Shown in pieces: positions 26,220 through 39,233 of a stretch of 64,000 bases of DNA. Source of the stretch: Pyrocephalus nanus (Eukaryota; Chordata; Aves; Passeriformes; Tyrannidae); assembly GCA_038380795.1 (NCBI GenBank), contig CM076266.1, forward strand, positions 44,972,425 through 45,036,424. Reading direction: 5' to 3'. The translations under genes and the position numbers were made by a program. Every line of letters starts with the position of its first letter. Position 1 is the stretch's first letter. The notes under the pieces were generated by a model that saw only the letters and a program-made list of their open reading frames with translations, made no database searches and had not been told where the DNA came from.

Positions 26220-26909
26220 TAGGAACCACCTCAAGTGTGTGTGTGTGGAAAATGGATAAGACGAATCCCACAGAGATGGGTAATGTTGTATTCCACATGT
26301 GAGTCTCATGGGGTGACACCAGAGCAGCTGTCAGTCAAAGGTAGCCTGGGAGATATCAACTCCTGGAGCCCCTAACCCAGCCTTAATTTGGCTCACACGC
26401 TGGTAGCACTGCCCCTCACCCTGCCCCAAAGACCCAGAATTACCAGTGAGGGGGAAGTTCTGCCTGGGAGGGGTGGCCACAGAAGGCCAAAGCACATAAA
26501 AACAGCAACATGTTCTCCATTTTTGCTCAAGACCTTCCACCTGGCCACATGAAAGCTGGGCTTCCACAGGACTCTCTGGCAGGATATATTTTTCTCTTAT
26601 TCTTCTCTCTTTCATTACTCCTTTTTCTTCTCTTGATCTCCTTTCTTAATACTTTGGGTAAATTAAAGCTGATAGGTTGGATTTTGCTAGGTTGTTTTGG
26701 TTAGCATGTGCTAAGTTAGTGCTTTGTGGAATGCCCTATCTTGGTTGTATGTTACCCTTTTAGCTTTTGAAAAGTTATCTTATTTTATCCCTTATTTTCT
26801 AAAGTTATCACTAAAAGTACCTCTTGAGAAAACATATGCTACGTCTTCTCTTTACGCTACCTCAAGGTATTAAAGAACTGAGGGCTCTTTTGAATTTTTG
26901 GTGGCCGAA
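26220..26909 (+). mobile_element. possible old LTR (low confidence)
   Basis: This block is richer in GC than its surroundings (about 26260-26580) and has an LTR-like order of parts. A TATA-like CATAAAAAC is at 26494-26502. A segment GGCCACATGAAAGCTGGGCT followed by CCACAGGACTC recalls the R/U5 part of some bird LTRs. An ATTAAAG word is near 26662 and another near 26869. At 26899-26909 TGGTGGCCGAA resembles a lysine-tRNA primer-binding site, 9 of 12 positions including the following base. Clean TG...CA ends and a target duplication are not visible. It could equally be unrelated GC-rich DNA. Confidence 0.35.
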
Positions 26910-27830
26910 TTTTTGGAGCCCTGTATATTTTTAAAAGTAAAACTCCTCGTTGAGCTCGTAGCTCCAGGGCATGTAATTGAAGAACAAAAATCTGTGGTAG
27001 CTCACTTTCTGCAGATTAATACTTCTGCAGTTCAAAATCATGGTTCTTGATGGTGCAATGAATACACATATTTCCTTTATAACAAATATTTATTCAGAGG
27101 CAAGATGAAACAGTAAACATGAATCAACAAACTGAGGTTATTCGGTCTTCTTTTACTATAAAGAAAACAAATGACCATCCAAGCAAAATACCCAGACCTT
27201 TAGTTGTTAAGCAAAAGAAGAACTTGCCTTTTACAATTAAGCTAAGATGACACAATCTGTTGAAGGCAAAAAGAATTTGTACCTTTACTGTAAAGTCAAA
27301 CAGTCATTAGAGGTCTGGAAACCATCAAAAAAGGATAGAAAAATGTTTTTATGATAATAATATTTCTTTTCCACTCTCTCAGTGACTTGATCTAATAAAT
27401 CTGTACTTAAATAAAACCATTGCACATTTAGAGGGAGCCTGTTATGAAAAGACGATGTGCAACTAAACTGTATTTCTTTGGTAGCTTTCAAAAAATGTCT
27501 CTTCATATATTTTTTTTTTGCTTTATCTCTGATTTTTCTTTTCTTTCGAAGCCATTAAATGAAAGTCTGAGTTCCAGCTAGCTTAAATGGGACAGTAGAA
27601 ATTTTCAAAGTACTTTTATAGCAACTTCAGGTCAAGATAAAAAACAAGCCAGCAATTCTCTATGTTCAGGGGTGCAACAGCTTTTTTACATTTCCCTGAT
27701 CTATATTTTCATTTCACATTGGGAAAAGAACTATTAGAAAAGGTTTTCAAGGTAATGAATAGGAATTGGGACTTTTATGTCTCACTATCCTTTGTGCTTC
27801 AGAAAATATCTCCTCCAGTGTATTTGAGGC
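26910..27830. other. unique sequence, nothing recognised
   Basis: If the preceding block were a 5' LTR, retroviral internal sequence should follow. I see none, only AT-rich unique DNA. Confidence 0.5.
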
Positions 27831-27892
27831 TTGATCTAGCTTCCACTGAGATCAGTGAGTCTCATATTGATTTTTAGGGAGAGCTGGATCAG
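27831..27892. repeat. ancient palindromic amniote repeat, short copy
   Basis: GGCTTGATCTAGCTTCCACT at the left end is an imperfect reverse complement of AGGGAGAGCTGGATCAGACC at the right end, with GATCAGTGAGTCTCATATTG between. This is the known reptile-bird pattern GGCCTGATCC ... GAAGTCAATGGGAGTC ... GGATCAGGCC. The copy is short and diverged. Confidence 0.55.
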
Positions 27893-29730
27893 ACCCCTGT
27901 TACATTACCCAAATCCTGGCTGGACCAATATGTGTACGAGCTGACAGTGATCACCTGAAGATGAAATGCTAGCTTTAAAAGCCACTATGCTGTCTCTTCT
28001 ATGTCAGAAAGCAAAAACAAAAAAAAAGTATGCATGTGTAGGGGAGAAATAGGGTGCTGCTGGCTGTTCTGAGTCTGTACAATTAGTGTTTTGATCGTCA
28101 CTCCACCAGCCAAGAGAAGATATAAAAGCATAGTTAGTGTGTTTCTGCACGTAATGAGATAAGTAGAAGTTTTTAGTTAGCCATTCAGAGCAGACATTTC
28201 TACTGACCTCTTGCAGGAAATAGGTTCTTGATGCAATCTCATATTGATCGAGCTGCCAGCCATTGACTGATGGCCAGACTTTGAAGGATATTGCTTTAAG
28301 AAACCCTGAGATGCTGTTTCACAGTTCCTTGTCATGTGCTTAGACCTGAGCTATCATGAAGGAGGAAAAAATGATGAAAATTTAAGTATATCATACACTT
28401 TTCACTTTCTTATTAGGACCAAAGGGAAACAAGTGTGATCAAGATGCCAACGTAAGGTTTTTGTTTTTGAACAGGGAAGGCACTGATTGTGTATTAGGAC
28501 AAAGAGACATTTATTGTATATTGATCTGCATCTAATCTGTGCTGCTTGTGGACCAGGCTGGTCAGATGTCAGCTCTTATCTCTGGCTATTGACATTTTAC
28601 ATCTTGAGGACCTAGAGGAGTTTTGAAATTGGTCTGAATGTTCTGTATTGAGAACATAAGAAACCCCAGTGAACATTCTTCTTAGCAGTTCATAAAATTA
28701 GGAACTTGAAGAAATAAAAAGGGTGATAGTAAAATATGACAACAGAGTATATATCCAAATATATCTATATATTCACCTTTACTCCTACTGACCTTAGTGA
28801 AAACTTATCAATAGAAATTATTTTGGATCTTGGTTGGAAACTACTTTTATAGACAAATCAAAGTAACAAATGCTTCTTAGGATAAAAGGAGAACAAATTT
28901 TGCCCCATTTTTAATCGAACAGGGACTAGATCAGAAGTCAGAAATATTAAGTGATGCTTTCAAGGGCAACTTTTAAGAAATAGAGTTTTACCATAGAAGG
29001 AATGCATAGAAAATAAAATATAATTCAAATTCCACTACGATTTCATACAGAGATTTGTAGTAATTCCTAAATGTATTTAAATTTCCCAAACACTTTTATT
29101 TTGTCGAAAGGGTTTAATTTTTGAGAAGTAACCCTGGTATATGCCAAGATCTAAGTGCAATTAGCACAGCAGTTATGGTTATAGAGAATAAAAGCAGAAC
29201 AAAAAAGTTAATCTTAAATTGAAATCAGCTCCTTATAAGCTTTTTAAATTGGTCAAAAGCAAAAATAAAAAACCCTACTGTGCTTAAAAAAAGAATGGTG
29301 GGGGTGTTTTTGTGTTTTGTTTTTTTTTTTCTTTTTTTTACCCTCACTCTGATTCTCAGACTGTTGTGTTTTATTACTTAAAAATATTTAGAAAGTCTGA
29401 TTATTATAATAGTGATTTCTCCCAAACTTTATTATCCTTGAAAAATTCATAAATGACAGCTTAAGATGACTATATTATTTTTTAAAATAAATGCATAATC
29501 TCATTGTATTAGCAGTGGTTTATTAACCTTCTGCATATCTTCCAATGAGAAAAAAAGTAAGAAGCAGTCACTGAACAGTCCATTAACAGTTATTTAGGCA
29601 AAGAGGATCTAGGAACCACTGTATTTGAGGGCAGAAATTTGTGGTAAAAATAAAGGATGAATAAATTTGGGGAATATATTAAGTGGTTTGTAGCTGTTTT
29701 CTAACCCAGACAGAGTCCTGATCCTACAGC
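27893..29730. other. unique sequence with one T-rich tract
   Basis: A G/T to T-rich tract lies at 29300-29339 (GGGGGTGTTTTTGTG then T runs). An AT-rich TATATCCAAATATATC word is near 28750. Nothing else is recognised. Confidence 0.5.
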
Positions 29731-29769
29731 CTGTTCAGTACGGATAGATATTATATCCATACGGAACAG
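29731..29769. repeat. imperfect 16-bp inverted repeat
   Basis: CTGTTCAGTACGGATA (29731-29746) pairs with TATCCATACGGAACAG (29754-29769) with two mismatches and a 7-base loop. It could be a short hairpin; no transposon ends are associated. Confidence 0.8.
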
Positions 29770-30363
29770 CTTTCAGTATCAGGTTAAATTTGGAAGACAT
29801 ACGCTATACTTACCAGTTTGAGCAGGCAGCTCTAATTTGGGCATAGGGCAGGATGAGCAGCAAAGCATAGTACTCTTTTTTGCAAGATGGTGATAGTAAG
29901 GAACACCATGTTGTGGTTTGATTAAATAACTTAAAAACTGTTAGAGTAGCAGTTCAGAAGTATTAAGAAAAGGCAATTTGTTCCATCCTATGACATGCAG
30001 TTTCATTTTAAGTAAGCAGTAATTCTGCAGTCTGTATTTTGCAGGGAGCTATCTAGTGATTGTGTACCATCAGTTAAGATCATCATGGTTATATTTGCTT
30101 GCAAGACAGGAAGAACTAATTTTAGCTGTTCTCAGCTAATTTGTAGCTTGTTCTGTTTCACACTTTTGCTTTTAAAGTAAGAATCTGATCTTAATAATGA
30201 GTTTAATAACTTAAAGAGAGGCAGCTGCAACTGGAAATTCTGCACCCTTCGTGTAAATTGAAGTAGTGTTTGGTGGGTGAAACACAAATAATTGCCGAAG
30301 TTTCTTTAAGACAGGCCAATGGACAAGCGAGACCACTGGAATGTTACTTTGTCAATGGCCAGG

Positions 30364-30389
30364 CACCTGCTATCTCTACATAGCAGGTG
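30364..30389. repeat. 10-bp perfect hairpin
   Basis: CACCTGCTAT (30364-30373) and ATAGCAGGTG (30380-30389) are exact reverse complements around a 6-base loop. The stem contains an E-box (CACCTG) on both strands. A chance origin is possible. Confidence 0.75.
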
Positions 30390-33300
30390 GTATTAATGGA
30401 AATCACTTTTAAGAAAAAGGATAATATTGCATCTGTTTGGTATCTTTAGATTTCTGAAATAATTCAGGTTTGGAAATGAAGATGACCATTTAACTTGGAT
30501 GATGAAGGACACACTGGAATCTGTTGCTGATCCCAAAATCCAATAGCCTGATTAATTTCTGCTGAGAAACGAATTTGTTAATTACTCATAATTTAGTTTA
30601 AGTGCCATTCTCTGCCCACAATCTCAGACAGTTCCAGAAAGTATAATCCTGTGGGGTAAACCTGAAAGCCATCCAGTGCCCTCTGTGACATGGAGATTCT
30701 AAAGCCATTTACTTCCTACTATGCAAGCACTGCAATTATGACAGAGCCATCTGGAGTGCTGAATCTCTTAAGATGCACAATGGAATCTTTCTTTGTTGAA
30801 AAAAAACCCCAAACCACCACCAAGATGAAAAAAGAACTTTAGTATAGGCTTTTGCTCATTAGCTCAAAAGAAAGTGTCAGTCAAGGGGCAGGAAATGGAT
30901 TAATGGATTCAGAAGAAGACAACCTGTTGTCATTCCCATATTCCTCATTTGCTGTGAAAGTATTGCTCAGTATTAACTTCATTTCATAACAGTTAAATGG
31001 CATTTGCCACTGTTAGATGTGACAATCATCTGTTCTGCTCCTCTGTCTCTTTGAACTGTGAGTTCATTTGCTAGTATATCCCAGTTAATCAATTATTTTA
31101 TGACTTCATTTTATATTTCATTTTTATATTACATTACAAACAGAGGGAAAAGAGAAGGCAAGCTGGTCCACAAATCAGCTTGGATAACCAACAGTCAGAG
31201 TGCTACAGTATACCCACTGAGATCGCATCCTTGAACCAGAGGCAGAAGAGAAATGTGCTGTGAATTAAAAATAAATAAACCAAAATGAAAAGAAACCCTT
31301 CTCAGGAAGAGTGGTTAGTGATGGAGCAGGCATTACTGTTTGCAACCAGTCATTTAATTACTGACCCAGGTACAGGACACAGTCTGCTCCATTCCCACCC
31401 CCTCAAGATGAATATGATTCACAGAAATTTTTTATGTGCTATATTTATACAAAATTGAGTGGTTCTTTTTTCCCCCTCTCCTTTTACCTCTAGTTCTTAA
31501 ACAGAACAGTAAGATTACTAGAATCCTTGTATTTTTTCCTCTTCTCAACATTTCAGAAATGACACAATTGGCTAGGGGAAATATCTTTATTTTCAGGTGA
31601 GAGAACTTTAGGATACAGAAGTGGGCAGGATGCTTTCTCTAACATGTTCTGTCTCCAAGTGTTATGAAAAATACTAGGGAATGCTAAGTGAGTCACTGTA
31701 GAAGGTGTCATGAAGGATCAGCAGAGTAGAAAAACACGTCACATGCCATGGAGATTTCTTAAGAGGAAACCCAACAGACTGCCACGGATGAGGAAAAGCC
31801 TTGGTTGTTGATTCTGTCCAGATTCTTTGCTGCTATACTTCAAGTTGTACCTACAAATTTTGTTTGGAGAAGCCTTGCATGGTGATATTATGCAGGGAAA
31901 GAAAAATGTTACAAGAAAGAAATATGCTATAATCATATAATATGCCTTATCTGGTGTTATGAAGACTACTGGTTTCAGGCAGGCCAAGACAAAAAGTCAA
32001 AAACTCTTTATGATTTTGAGGACAAAAATTTCAAACAGATTAAAAATAAAAATAACCTCTATCCAATCAATCCAGTTTCATATCAATATAATAGTAACTA
32101 TTTTCTTTAAGTAAGGTATTGATCTTCACTCTAATAATTTCCTTAGGAACACATTTTTCTGTATTTCTGGTGCACAATTTTCGGCAAATCTATTTGTAGA
32201 AAAATACATTAACAGACTATATGATGATGAAGAATATGCTCACTGGATTAGGAAAACATTAATGAGGAAATAATTTTTATTTTTAATGCTAGAAAATATA
32301 CTCCTATCTGCACAGGTGTAGCTCTGCAGTGTCATTAGTCTGTTCTGCCCAGGCTGAAGTAACTCTTCTATTTCTGTAACTGTATTTAGTAGCCACTTGT
32401 CATGCTGTGCTTCCTTGTAATGTGCTATGTACACAAGCAGACTAAACTATGCAGTCTTTATTGTTGTAAATTCCATACATTCTCAAACTGTGCAACTGTT
32501 TGCTGGCATCTTCTACACAGTTCTACTGCTGACTATCTGAAGTTAGAACTTCACTCTCCTGCTATTTCTTGGAAGTGTGAGAAAATGTGTTTGTGTCAAA
32601 ACTAAACCCTTAACTGTTTTTTCACCACTCACAGATGAAGTGGTGACCACAGAGACTTCATGATTATTATTTCTCCCTGCCAAAGAATGATTCAGTATGA
32701 CAGTTTCCCTAAGCTTTTGCTTTTTCTTCTCTGCACAGCAGCAATAATTCACCTTCCATTATGTTCTCAAGAAGCTAAGCAGGTCATCTACCTTGGCCCT
32801 GTATTTCTGTGTGCTCCATCCCTCCCATCATAATAATGACTCTTCAATGATTCTTTCCTAGCTGTTGATATCACATTTCCATTGACAAGTCCCAAACCTA
32901 GATACAAGACTCAAGATGTGACCTTCTGAGGGATGACTTGAGGGAAATAATAACTTCCTTCATCTTCCTGATTATGCTCTTACTAATTAATGCAGGTCAA
33001 TATGCTGTTCAGCCTTTGGTGTTGCAACAGCACACTGTGACCTGTGACTTTGTGAGGATGATCAGAACTACATGGATTTCCCACTGGCTACTCTAGCACT
33101 ACATGGGGAAGGAGAGGAACACTGTGGTTACCCTAAGTAATTAGGAGAAGTTTGAAAATCAGCTCATTCAGAGGTACCTAGAAGCAATAAGATATCTCCT
33201 GCCCTTGCCATGACCTGTAAAAGCTCCAGGCGAACTGCAGTACTTGGAAGATGAAGGAAGTGATGGGAGCCATTTTAATGAGAAACTGTTTAAAGGGCTG

Positions 33301-33839
33301 AGGCAGTAAACATTTCTGCTTGAAAAGATTAGATAGTACCAATGTCTTACACAGAATAAAAGTGAGGCATCGGAGAAAACTTGCAGGAGGAACTGCTGTG
33401 TTAATATCATATTCTTAGACAAATGATTACAGTATAAAAACAATGATACACTATTAATTCTTTTAAGTGAATTAATATAATTAAAATGGTTTTAATTTCT
33501 TCTAGAGGGATAGAATATATTTTCAAAAAGCACAAGAACTCAGCAGAACATCCACTGCTGATAAGTTGGTTTTCTCTTGTAGTTTAACGGAGAAAATTAG
33601 TCTGACATGTTAGAAGCAGCTCTTGGTGAGATTTTGCTTGTCAAGACTTTAGGCTCATCAGCATGGTGATCTCATGATAGTGTGCATAATAGGTAGATTG
33701 CCAGCTAGTCATTTTTTGAGATAAAAGGATGAATATTCACAAAGTGGAAGTGAGTAGACAGATGTCTAATAGAAACTTAATCAAAAGCTATTTGTCCAAT
33801 CGGTTCTGGCTTTAGTGTATTTAAAAAATGATAGTTTAA
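30390..33839. other. gene desert, nothing recognised
   Basis: About 3.4 kb of unique sequence. Just upstream, 30545-30605 has several TTAATTACTCATAATTTAG-type words that could bind homeodomain proteins and might be conserved non-coding DNA. The open frames (31.7-33.4 kb, up to 91 codons) are unremarkable. Confidence 0.5.
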
Positions 33840-34080
33840 GACCTTTTGACCTTAAAGGTGTGTGTCCAGAAGCTGCAGGACCAGCTACTCCCCAAGGGAA
33901 GGGGGTCTGAGAGCCAAGGGTGACAACAAGGCAATGGCAGAGACCTGAATGTCAAGGGCACAGTCCCATTGCACCCAAGTGATGGAAACAGGGCAGGCCT
34001 GAGGGAGTCACAGTCAACTGTGAGTTCAGGAAAGGCAGGCAACCCCAACCATGTAGGTTGTAGTGCACACAGGATCCTGA
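33840..34080. other. GC-richer island, unidentified
   Basis: The composition rises sharply against the AT-rich background (for example CCCCAAGGGAAGGGGGTCTG and GGGCAGGCCTGAGGGAGTCA). A 70-codon frame is open on the - strand (33836-34048), rich in Pro, Leu and Ser, with no recognisable domain. CpG is nearly absent, so it is not a typical promoter island. It may be a worn repeat or a regulatory element. Confidence 0.4.
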
Positions 34081-35774
34081 CATCATGTGCCTAATTCTGC
34101 AGAAGAAAATCTAGCACCATATAGTCTCCAGGAGTTTTTAGAAGACATTTCTGTGTCAAATTGCTTAGAATGTGAGAAAAATTTGCTTTGCATTGAAAAA
34201 CTGTAAGAAATAAGATGCTGATGGAGCTGGAAGTAGAAAAGGAGAGTTCGGGTAAATCACGGATATAACTGTTTTTATTGGAAGGTCTCTTATGTAAAAT
34301 GCAGGAGAGGAGAAGTTTAAATATATTTTTGTATATGAGTTTATTTGAAAATATATTTGCTTATGCTGAACATTTCTGGAGGCTTGTGCGTTATGGCCTT
34401 AGTCCTATATGGTACTGAATAATCTTATGTTCTGGCAGTCTGGCTGTATGAAGCTGTTTGCTCCAGCTTAGTCCAGGCTCCTTGGTGCTGTAGCCCAACA
34501 GTCTTTACTTAATTATTACCAATAAAAAAAGGTGAATCCTCTTCCTGCTTCCAGTTTGAGAGATAAATTGACCTCCAAACTGCAGAACAAGCAACTTCTT
34601 CTCTTCGTGCAATCTGCTTTATTCAGATACTTAAAAATGAAGCCTATTCCATATACAATCAAAGTGCAAGCTGCATTTCACCCGTGTCACTTTGTCAATT
34701 CTTCCATCCTAATCTTAGCCAAATGGACTTAGAGATTTATACGGTATATGGACACACAGAAGTAAACAAACATAACACTGATAAGATGCGCTCTCTGACT
34801 TGCATTGTCTAATTGAATGAGATAAGAACCTGTTCTGTTGTTACACATTGGATACCTCTTACTGCCGAACTAGACCACACTATGTGAGGAAGAACAATCC
34901 GCCCTCATACAAGTCATGTGTATCCCTGCTCTGCCAGTCTAGGAAGACACAGTTTCAGAGGAAAAATATTTCCAGCATAGCTAGCTGGACAGCTTTAGAG
35001 AAAGCAGACTTAAACATGATTATAATTTTGTGCATCAGTTTCAACTCTCCCCAATCTATAAACCCATTTACTTTGCAGCCTGATAAAAATACAAGATATG
35101 CTATTATTATTGAATAAGGCAATTGTTACCGAAGCTGCTGGAACTTGGCAAAAGATTTTGCCAATAAACTTTGGCTGTCAGCAATATAACTTGTGTTGCA
35201 AGTAGTCAGAGGAATGCAAACACACAAGGATATGGAATTTGCAAGTGCAGCTGCAAAACAGTATGTGGTGAAGGTGTTCTGCGTTATAGAATCTCATCAA
35301 GATCTACTTCCAGTCTCATTAGCTGTCTCCAGACCTGTTAGAGAACTTGAATGTCATGAACACAAACAATTTGCATAAGAAATGTCCAAGCTATGAATTG
35401 GAAACAAGATTAAAAGAAGAAACAGTTGTGTGTAATTGTCCATCCCCTGTGGAGATTAATATTGCACATTACATGAAAAATCAGATTTTGAAATGAGGTT
35501 AACAGAAGAATTAACCAGAAGAGGGAGTGAACAATACCTCCTACATAGTACTATGTTCACAGCCATGCCTTTACTGCCTTTCAAAGGCTACTCTGTCTTG
35601 AAAAATCATCCTTGGGAGGACTGCAGGATTTGTTACCTTGCTACATTTAACACATTTACTAACAACAACAAATTGATTTTTATTTATCTGGCAAAGCAAA
35701 CCTTGGTCTTTCCCCCTAATATTTAATCCTCTCCAGCAATGTAAATAATGAGAAAGACACTTGCAGATCTGATT
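34081..35774. other. unique sequence, nothing recognised
   Basis: Several open frames of 61-89 codons (34532-34732, 34848-35117, 35193-35378 and 35493-35726, all +) follow each other in 1.2 kb. None resembles a known protein, and I see no splice-site arrangement linking them. Confidence 0.45.
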
Positions 35775-35822
35775 AACCTGCAAGTTCCTTTTTAAGCAAA
35801 CCTGCAAGTTCCTTTTTAAGCA
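35775..35822. repeat. perfect 24-bp tandem duplication
   Basis: A 24-base unit beginning AACCTGCAAGTTCC and ending TTTAAGCA occurs twice back to back (35775-35798 and 35799-35822) with no mismatch. The exact identity points to a recent duplication that may be polymorphic. Confidence 0.95.
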
Positions 35823-38800
35823 ATGAACAATCAATACCAGTACCAACTCCATTAAACAACCCTTATCACTGCTTGAGTCATGCAAGAATGCAAGAACACA
35901 AGTCTAAAAAAAAAATAAAAAAAAAAGGTAAAACAAAGAAACAAAATAATAAAATCCAGATTCTGTAGACTTTACGAATCCTTATTAGTCCAGTCATTCA
36001 TTGGGTTAAAACTTTTTCCTTCCTGACAACCTAAGGAACATGTTTTGCTCTTAACACTGCACTCATAATGTAAATCACCTTTTTAGAAGTACATCTGTAG
36101 AACATGGTGTTCTCACAAAGTGCTGAAATGTCAGCTTTCATCAGATGAAATTCTTCTAATTATCTGCAGAACAGGAGGTGAAAGCATACCATCTATTAAT
36201 GTTTTAAACCCAATCTGAAAAGCAGTATTTCTAGATAACAGATTATCTCAGTTTCCAAGCTGGTGATTCCTTAACTGGAACTAGTGGCAAGAAACTATGG
36301 ATCACCGTAAGCCCTTGAAACTGTTGTGAATTCTTAGTTATCAAAATTTTATTTGTAAATATTATAAGAGCACCACATGAGTGGACTGTTTGTGGAGTTC
36401 TTAGAATAGCATTGCAATCCATAGCTTAACAACCATTCCTAACATTCTTTTAAACATTGTTTTCTTTAGTTAATTTGGGAAACAAAGTAGGTGAGTTATG
36501 CTGATGTTTACTTTCAGAATGGTAAATAGGCAAAAAGCCTGCAATTTTGGGCTATTCTGGAGTAGATGATACTCTCTTATTCTCTTCTGGGGGGAGATAT
36601 CCAAGAGTTGAAGATTATGTTCCTATAACAACTACAGCATGTTCCTCTGGAAGCAAGTATATTCAGATGACATCCCTTAGAAACTTTGGTAAAGGCAGTT
36701 ACCTTCTTATGATGCAGACTAATGATGACTGGGGCATATTCTTTATACCTTTTATCTGCTCATGTTTAGTAAACATGACGTGTCAGCTATGTAGCACAGA
36801 TGCACATTAGAATTGGTTGGACATCTTTGGATAGAGACTCAGTGTATTCACTTATTTGAGATTTCCAGACTCATGGCAGTGTAAGCTTCTGGACATCTGG
36901 AAACTGATGCTTAATAACTTGTATAAAAAGGTCAGAAGAGTTCTGTCACATGTCATGGCAGATGATACCAACCTAGGAAACAGGCCCTTGACCTCCTGAA
37001 GAAAGAGCATTTAGCAGAGAAACTATGCAGAAGTTGTTGGAATATCTCCTAGACTACAAGGACAGCAGCTATCTTGTGTCTCTGATGACTCAATTCAAAG
37101 GTGAGAGGTTCTATGCTATTCATAGCACAAGGATGAGATCCTTTGTTTTCTTAAAGCTATTGTATAGTCTGTCGTGGAAAACAAAACTGTAAATGGGTCA
37201 TATAGTGCAGCTAGATGACAGGTACTCAAAACTGATTAAACAAAATGCTTCCCTGCTCATCCCTTTGAAGTGTATTTAACTTATGCTACAAGCAGGAACA
37301 GAGTAGCCTTTTAGTAGGTATGACTGAGATTCACAGGCTATGGTGAATTTTAGGAAGTAATAGAACTTTGTATTAAAGTGCCAATATCCACTTTTCTTTG
37401 GGCTATAATAGGTAGACCATATTTTCTTTTAGGATTTAGTTTAATTCTGTAGAATAAATTTAATCTTATTCCTTTAGCATGTAAACAAATAAGAGGTTAA
37501 ATATGCCAGGTTTGGTCTGATTCTTCTACATCATATGGGCTCATGTCTGTTCAGTTGTCTGCCCACTTTCTATATATCTGAGTGCAAGCATGAAATCCTC
37601 GTACTCTTTAGGTCTAGGACGGGAAGTGAATTGCAAAGGTGAAGACATCTAGTAGGCAAATATCCTCTGTCAACCCTCTTTCTCTTAAATCTAACTCAGT
37701 TCTTATTACTCCTACTCCTTTCAACTACATTGTATTGATTCCCATCCCTTATACATCTTTATGCTTTAGGATCTGCATCAGTCATTCTCTATCTATCTTT
37801 TGAGAGAGCTCTCTGTGATTGCTGTGTAAAGAGCATTGAGCCTTATCCATATTTTCTAAAGAAATGTTTTAAAAATTACACTAAAAGATCTGCTTTTTGT
37901 CTCAATTAACAGTCCATTGGTCTATAGTAGTATAACACATTGTAAGATAGAACATACTAGGAGTTAAGTAGCAAGATGTAGTAATGATATTAATTCACAG
38001 ATGGTGAAACTGGGATTAATTCAATTTGACTGCTTAGGCAGTCCTTCAAAAGGTTAATAAAAGGATTAAATGTTATTAAATAATTTTATCTTCATCACTC
38101 CCAAGAATGATGTAAGCACTTGGCCACTTGTTGCCTCTGAAACTAAGTTTAAAGGATTATGCAGTATGGGCATATTTTCATAAACTGGTTGAACTGAAAG
38201 AAGAAAAGCATACTCAACTTCATGTAAACCATGCAAATTTAGGTGATTGTACAAAACAGTCTATGTCTCTCAACATTCAGTGGCTGTGTCTTTGGTAGAG
38301 AGTTATTACTGGTTGCAACAATCTTCATCCCTGACCCCAGACAGAAAGCCGTGAAGCAATGTATATTGATTTAAATTAAATCCTGTCAGCAATTTGAATC
38401 AGAACTGTTCTGCTTCTCTGGTAATGAATACAAGGAGATTTTGGAAAAGGAGTTACAGCTTCTGCTTGACTGAATATTCAGGGGAGCAACAAAAATGCCT
38501 TTACACGAGGGACAAACTCATCTTCAGGTTAGTCCCTGTAAACTGCAGTTAAATTGAAAGTTTAAAATCAGTCTTGCATGGTTTGAGGCTTTTGATCATT
38601 GTTAGATGCTCAGAGAAAGCAAACAAAAAAAATTAGGAAAAATTTTCCCCACTATGATCCTTTGAATTGTCTGCACAGACATAGACAATGTCCATTTTGG
38701 TGAGCATGCTAAAAGGCTTTAGACTCACACTCAGAGAAGACACTTGTGCACCATGTGTGTGCAAAAACGAAACCTTGATATAGCTCTGTCCCTAAGGTTT

Positions 38801-38976
38801 CCTTTGCTCCTGTTCAAAGATCTATCTACTGTTGATACAAGAGTGGCCCCATGGCCATTTTCAGAGAGAAGTTCAGGTCTGCAGCTGTGACTGAGGAATG
38901 ATATGAGGAACCTTGAGTCCTGGAAACCTGGTATTTCCAAACTCAAATCCATGAAGCTGTGAAAGATTTGATCACC
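35823..38976. other. gene desert, small fragments only
   Basis: An A-rich tract lies at 35905-35940. GCAGATGATACCAACCTAGG near 36960 would read ADDTNLG, reminiscent of a LINE catalytic box, but nothing around it supports a LINE. An 87-codon + frame (36547-36810) looks protein-like in composition, but I do not recognise it. Possible MIR/L2 words at 37988-38014 are listed separately. Confidence 0.45.
37988..38014 (+). repeat. possible MIR/L2 core fragment
   Basis: The ACAGATGGTGAAACTGGGA block matches the well-known MIR/L2 segment ACAGATGGGGAAACTGAGG at about 16 of 19 positions. It is too short to be secure. Confidence 0.3.
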
Positions 38977-39233
38977 AAATCACAGGAATAAAGAATAAGC
39001 TGAGTTGAAAGGGGCCTGCAAGGACCAGTGAGTCCAGCTCCTGGCCTTGCACAGGGTCATCCCTAAGAGTCACACCATGTGCCTGAGAGCATCATCCAAA
39101 TCTTGAACTTTGTCAGGCTTGGTGATGTGACCACATCCTTGGGGAGCCTGCTCCAATGCCCAATCACCCTCTGAATAAAGAATCTTTTTCTAATATCTGA
39201 CTTAAACCTCCTCTGACACAACTTCAGTCAAAA
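38977..39233 (-). mobile_element. CR1 LINE 3'-end fragment, - strand
   Basis: Read on the + strand, the fragment runs AAAGGGGCCTGCAAGGACC, then CCAGCTCCTGGCCTTGCACA, GGGTCATCC, GCATCATCCAAATCTTGAAC, GGGGAGCCTGCTCCAATGCC and TATCTGACTTAAACCTCC. These are the reverse complement of the CR1 3' UTR and the last part of its ORF, in the expected order. The 3' terminus (left side) has lost clear ATTCTATG repeats. It is 5'-truncated, with several small indels. Confidence 0.88.

Noticed and set aside
36955..36985. GCAGATGATACCAACCTAGG, reading ADDTNLG, as a CR1 reverse-transcriptase fragment
   Set aside because: Only about 25 bases match, and neither flank continues into CR1 sequence. Chance is sufficient.
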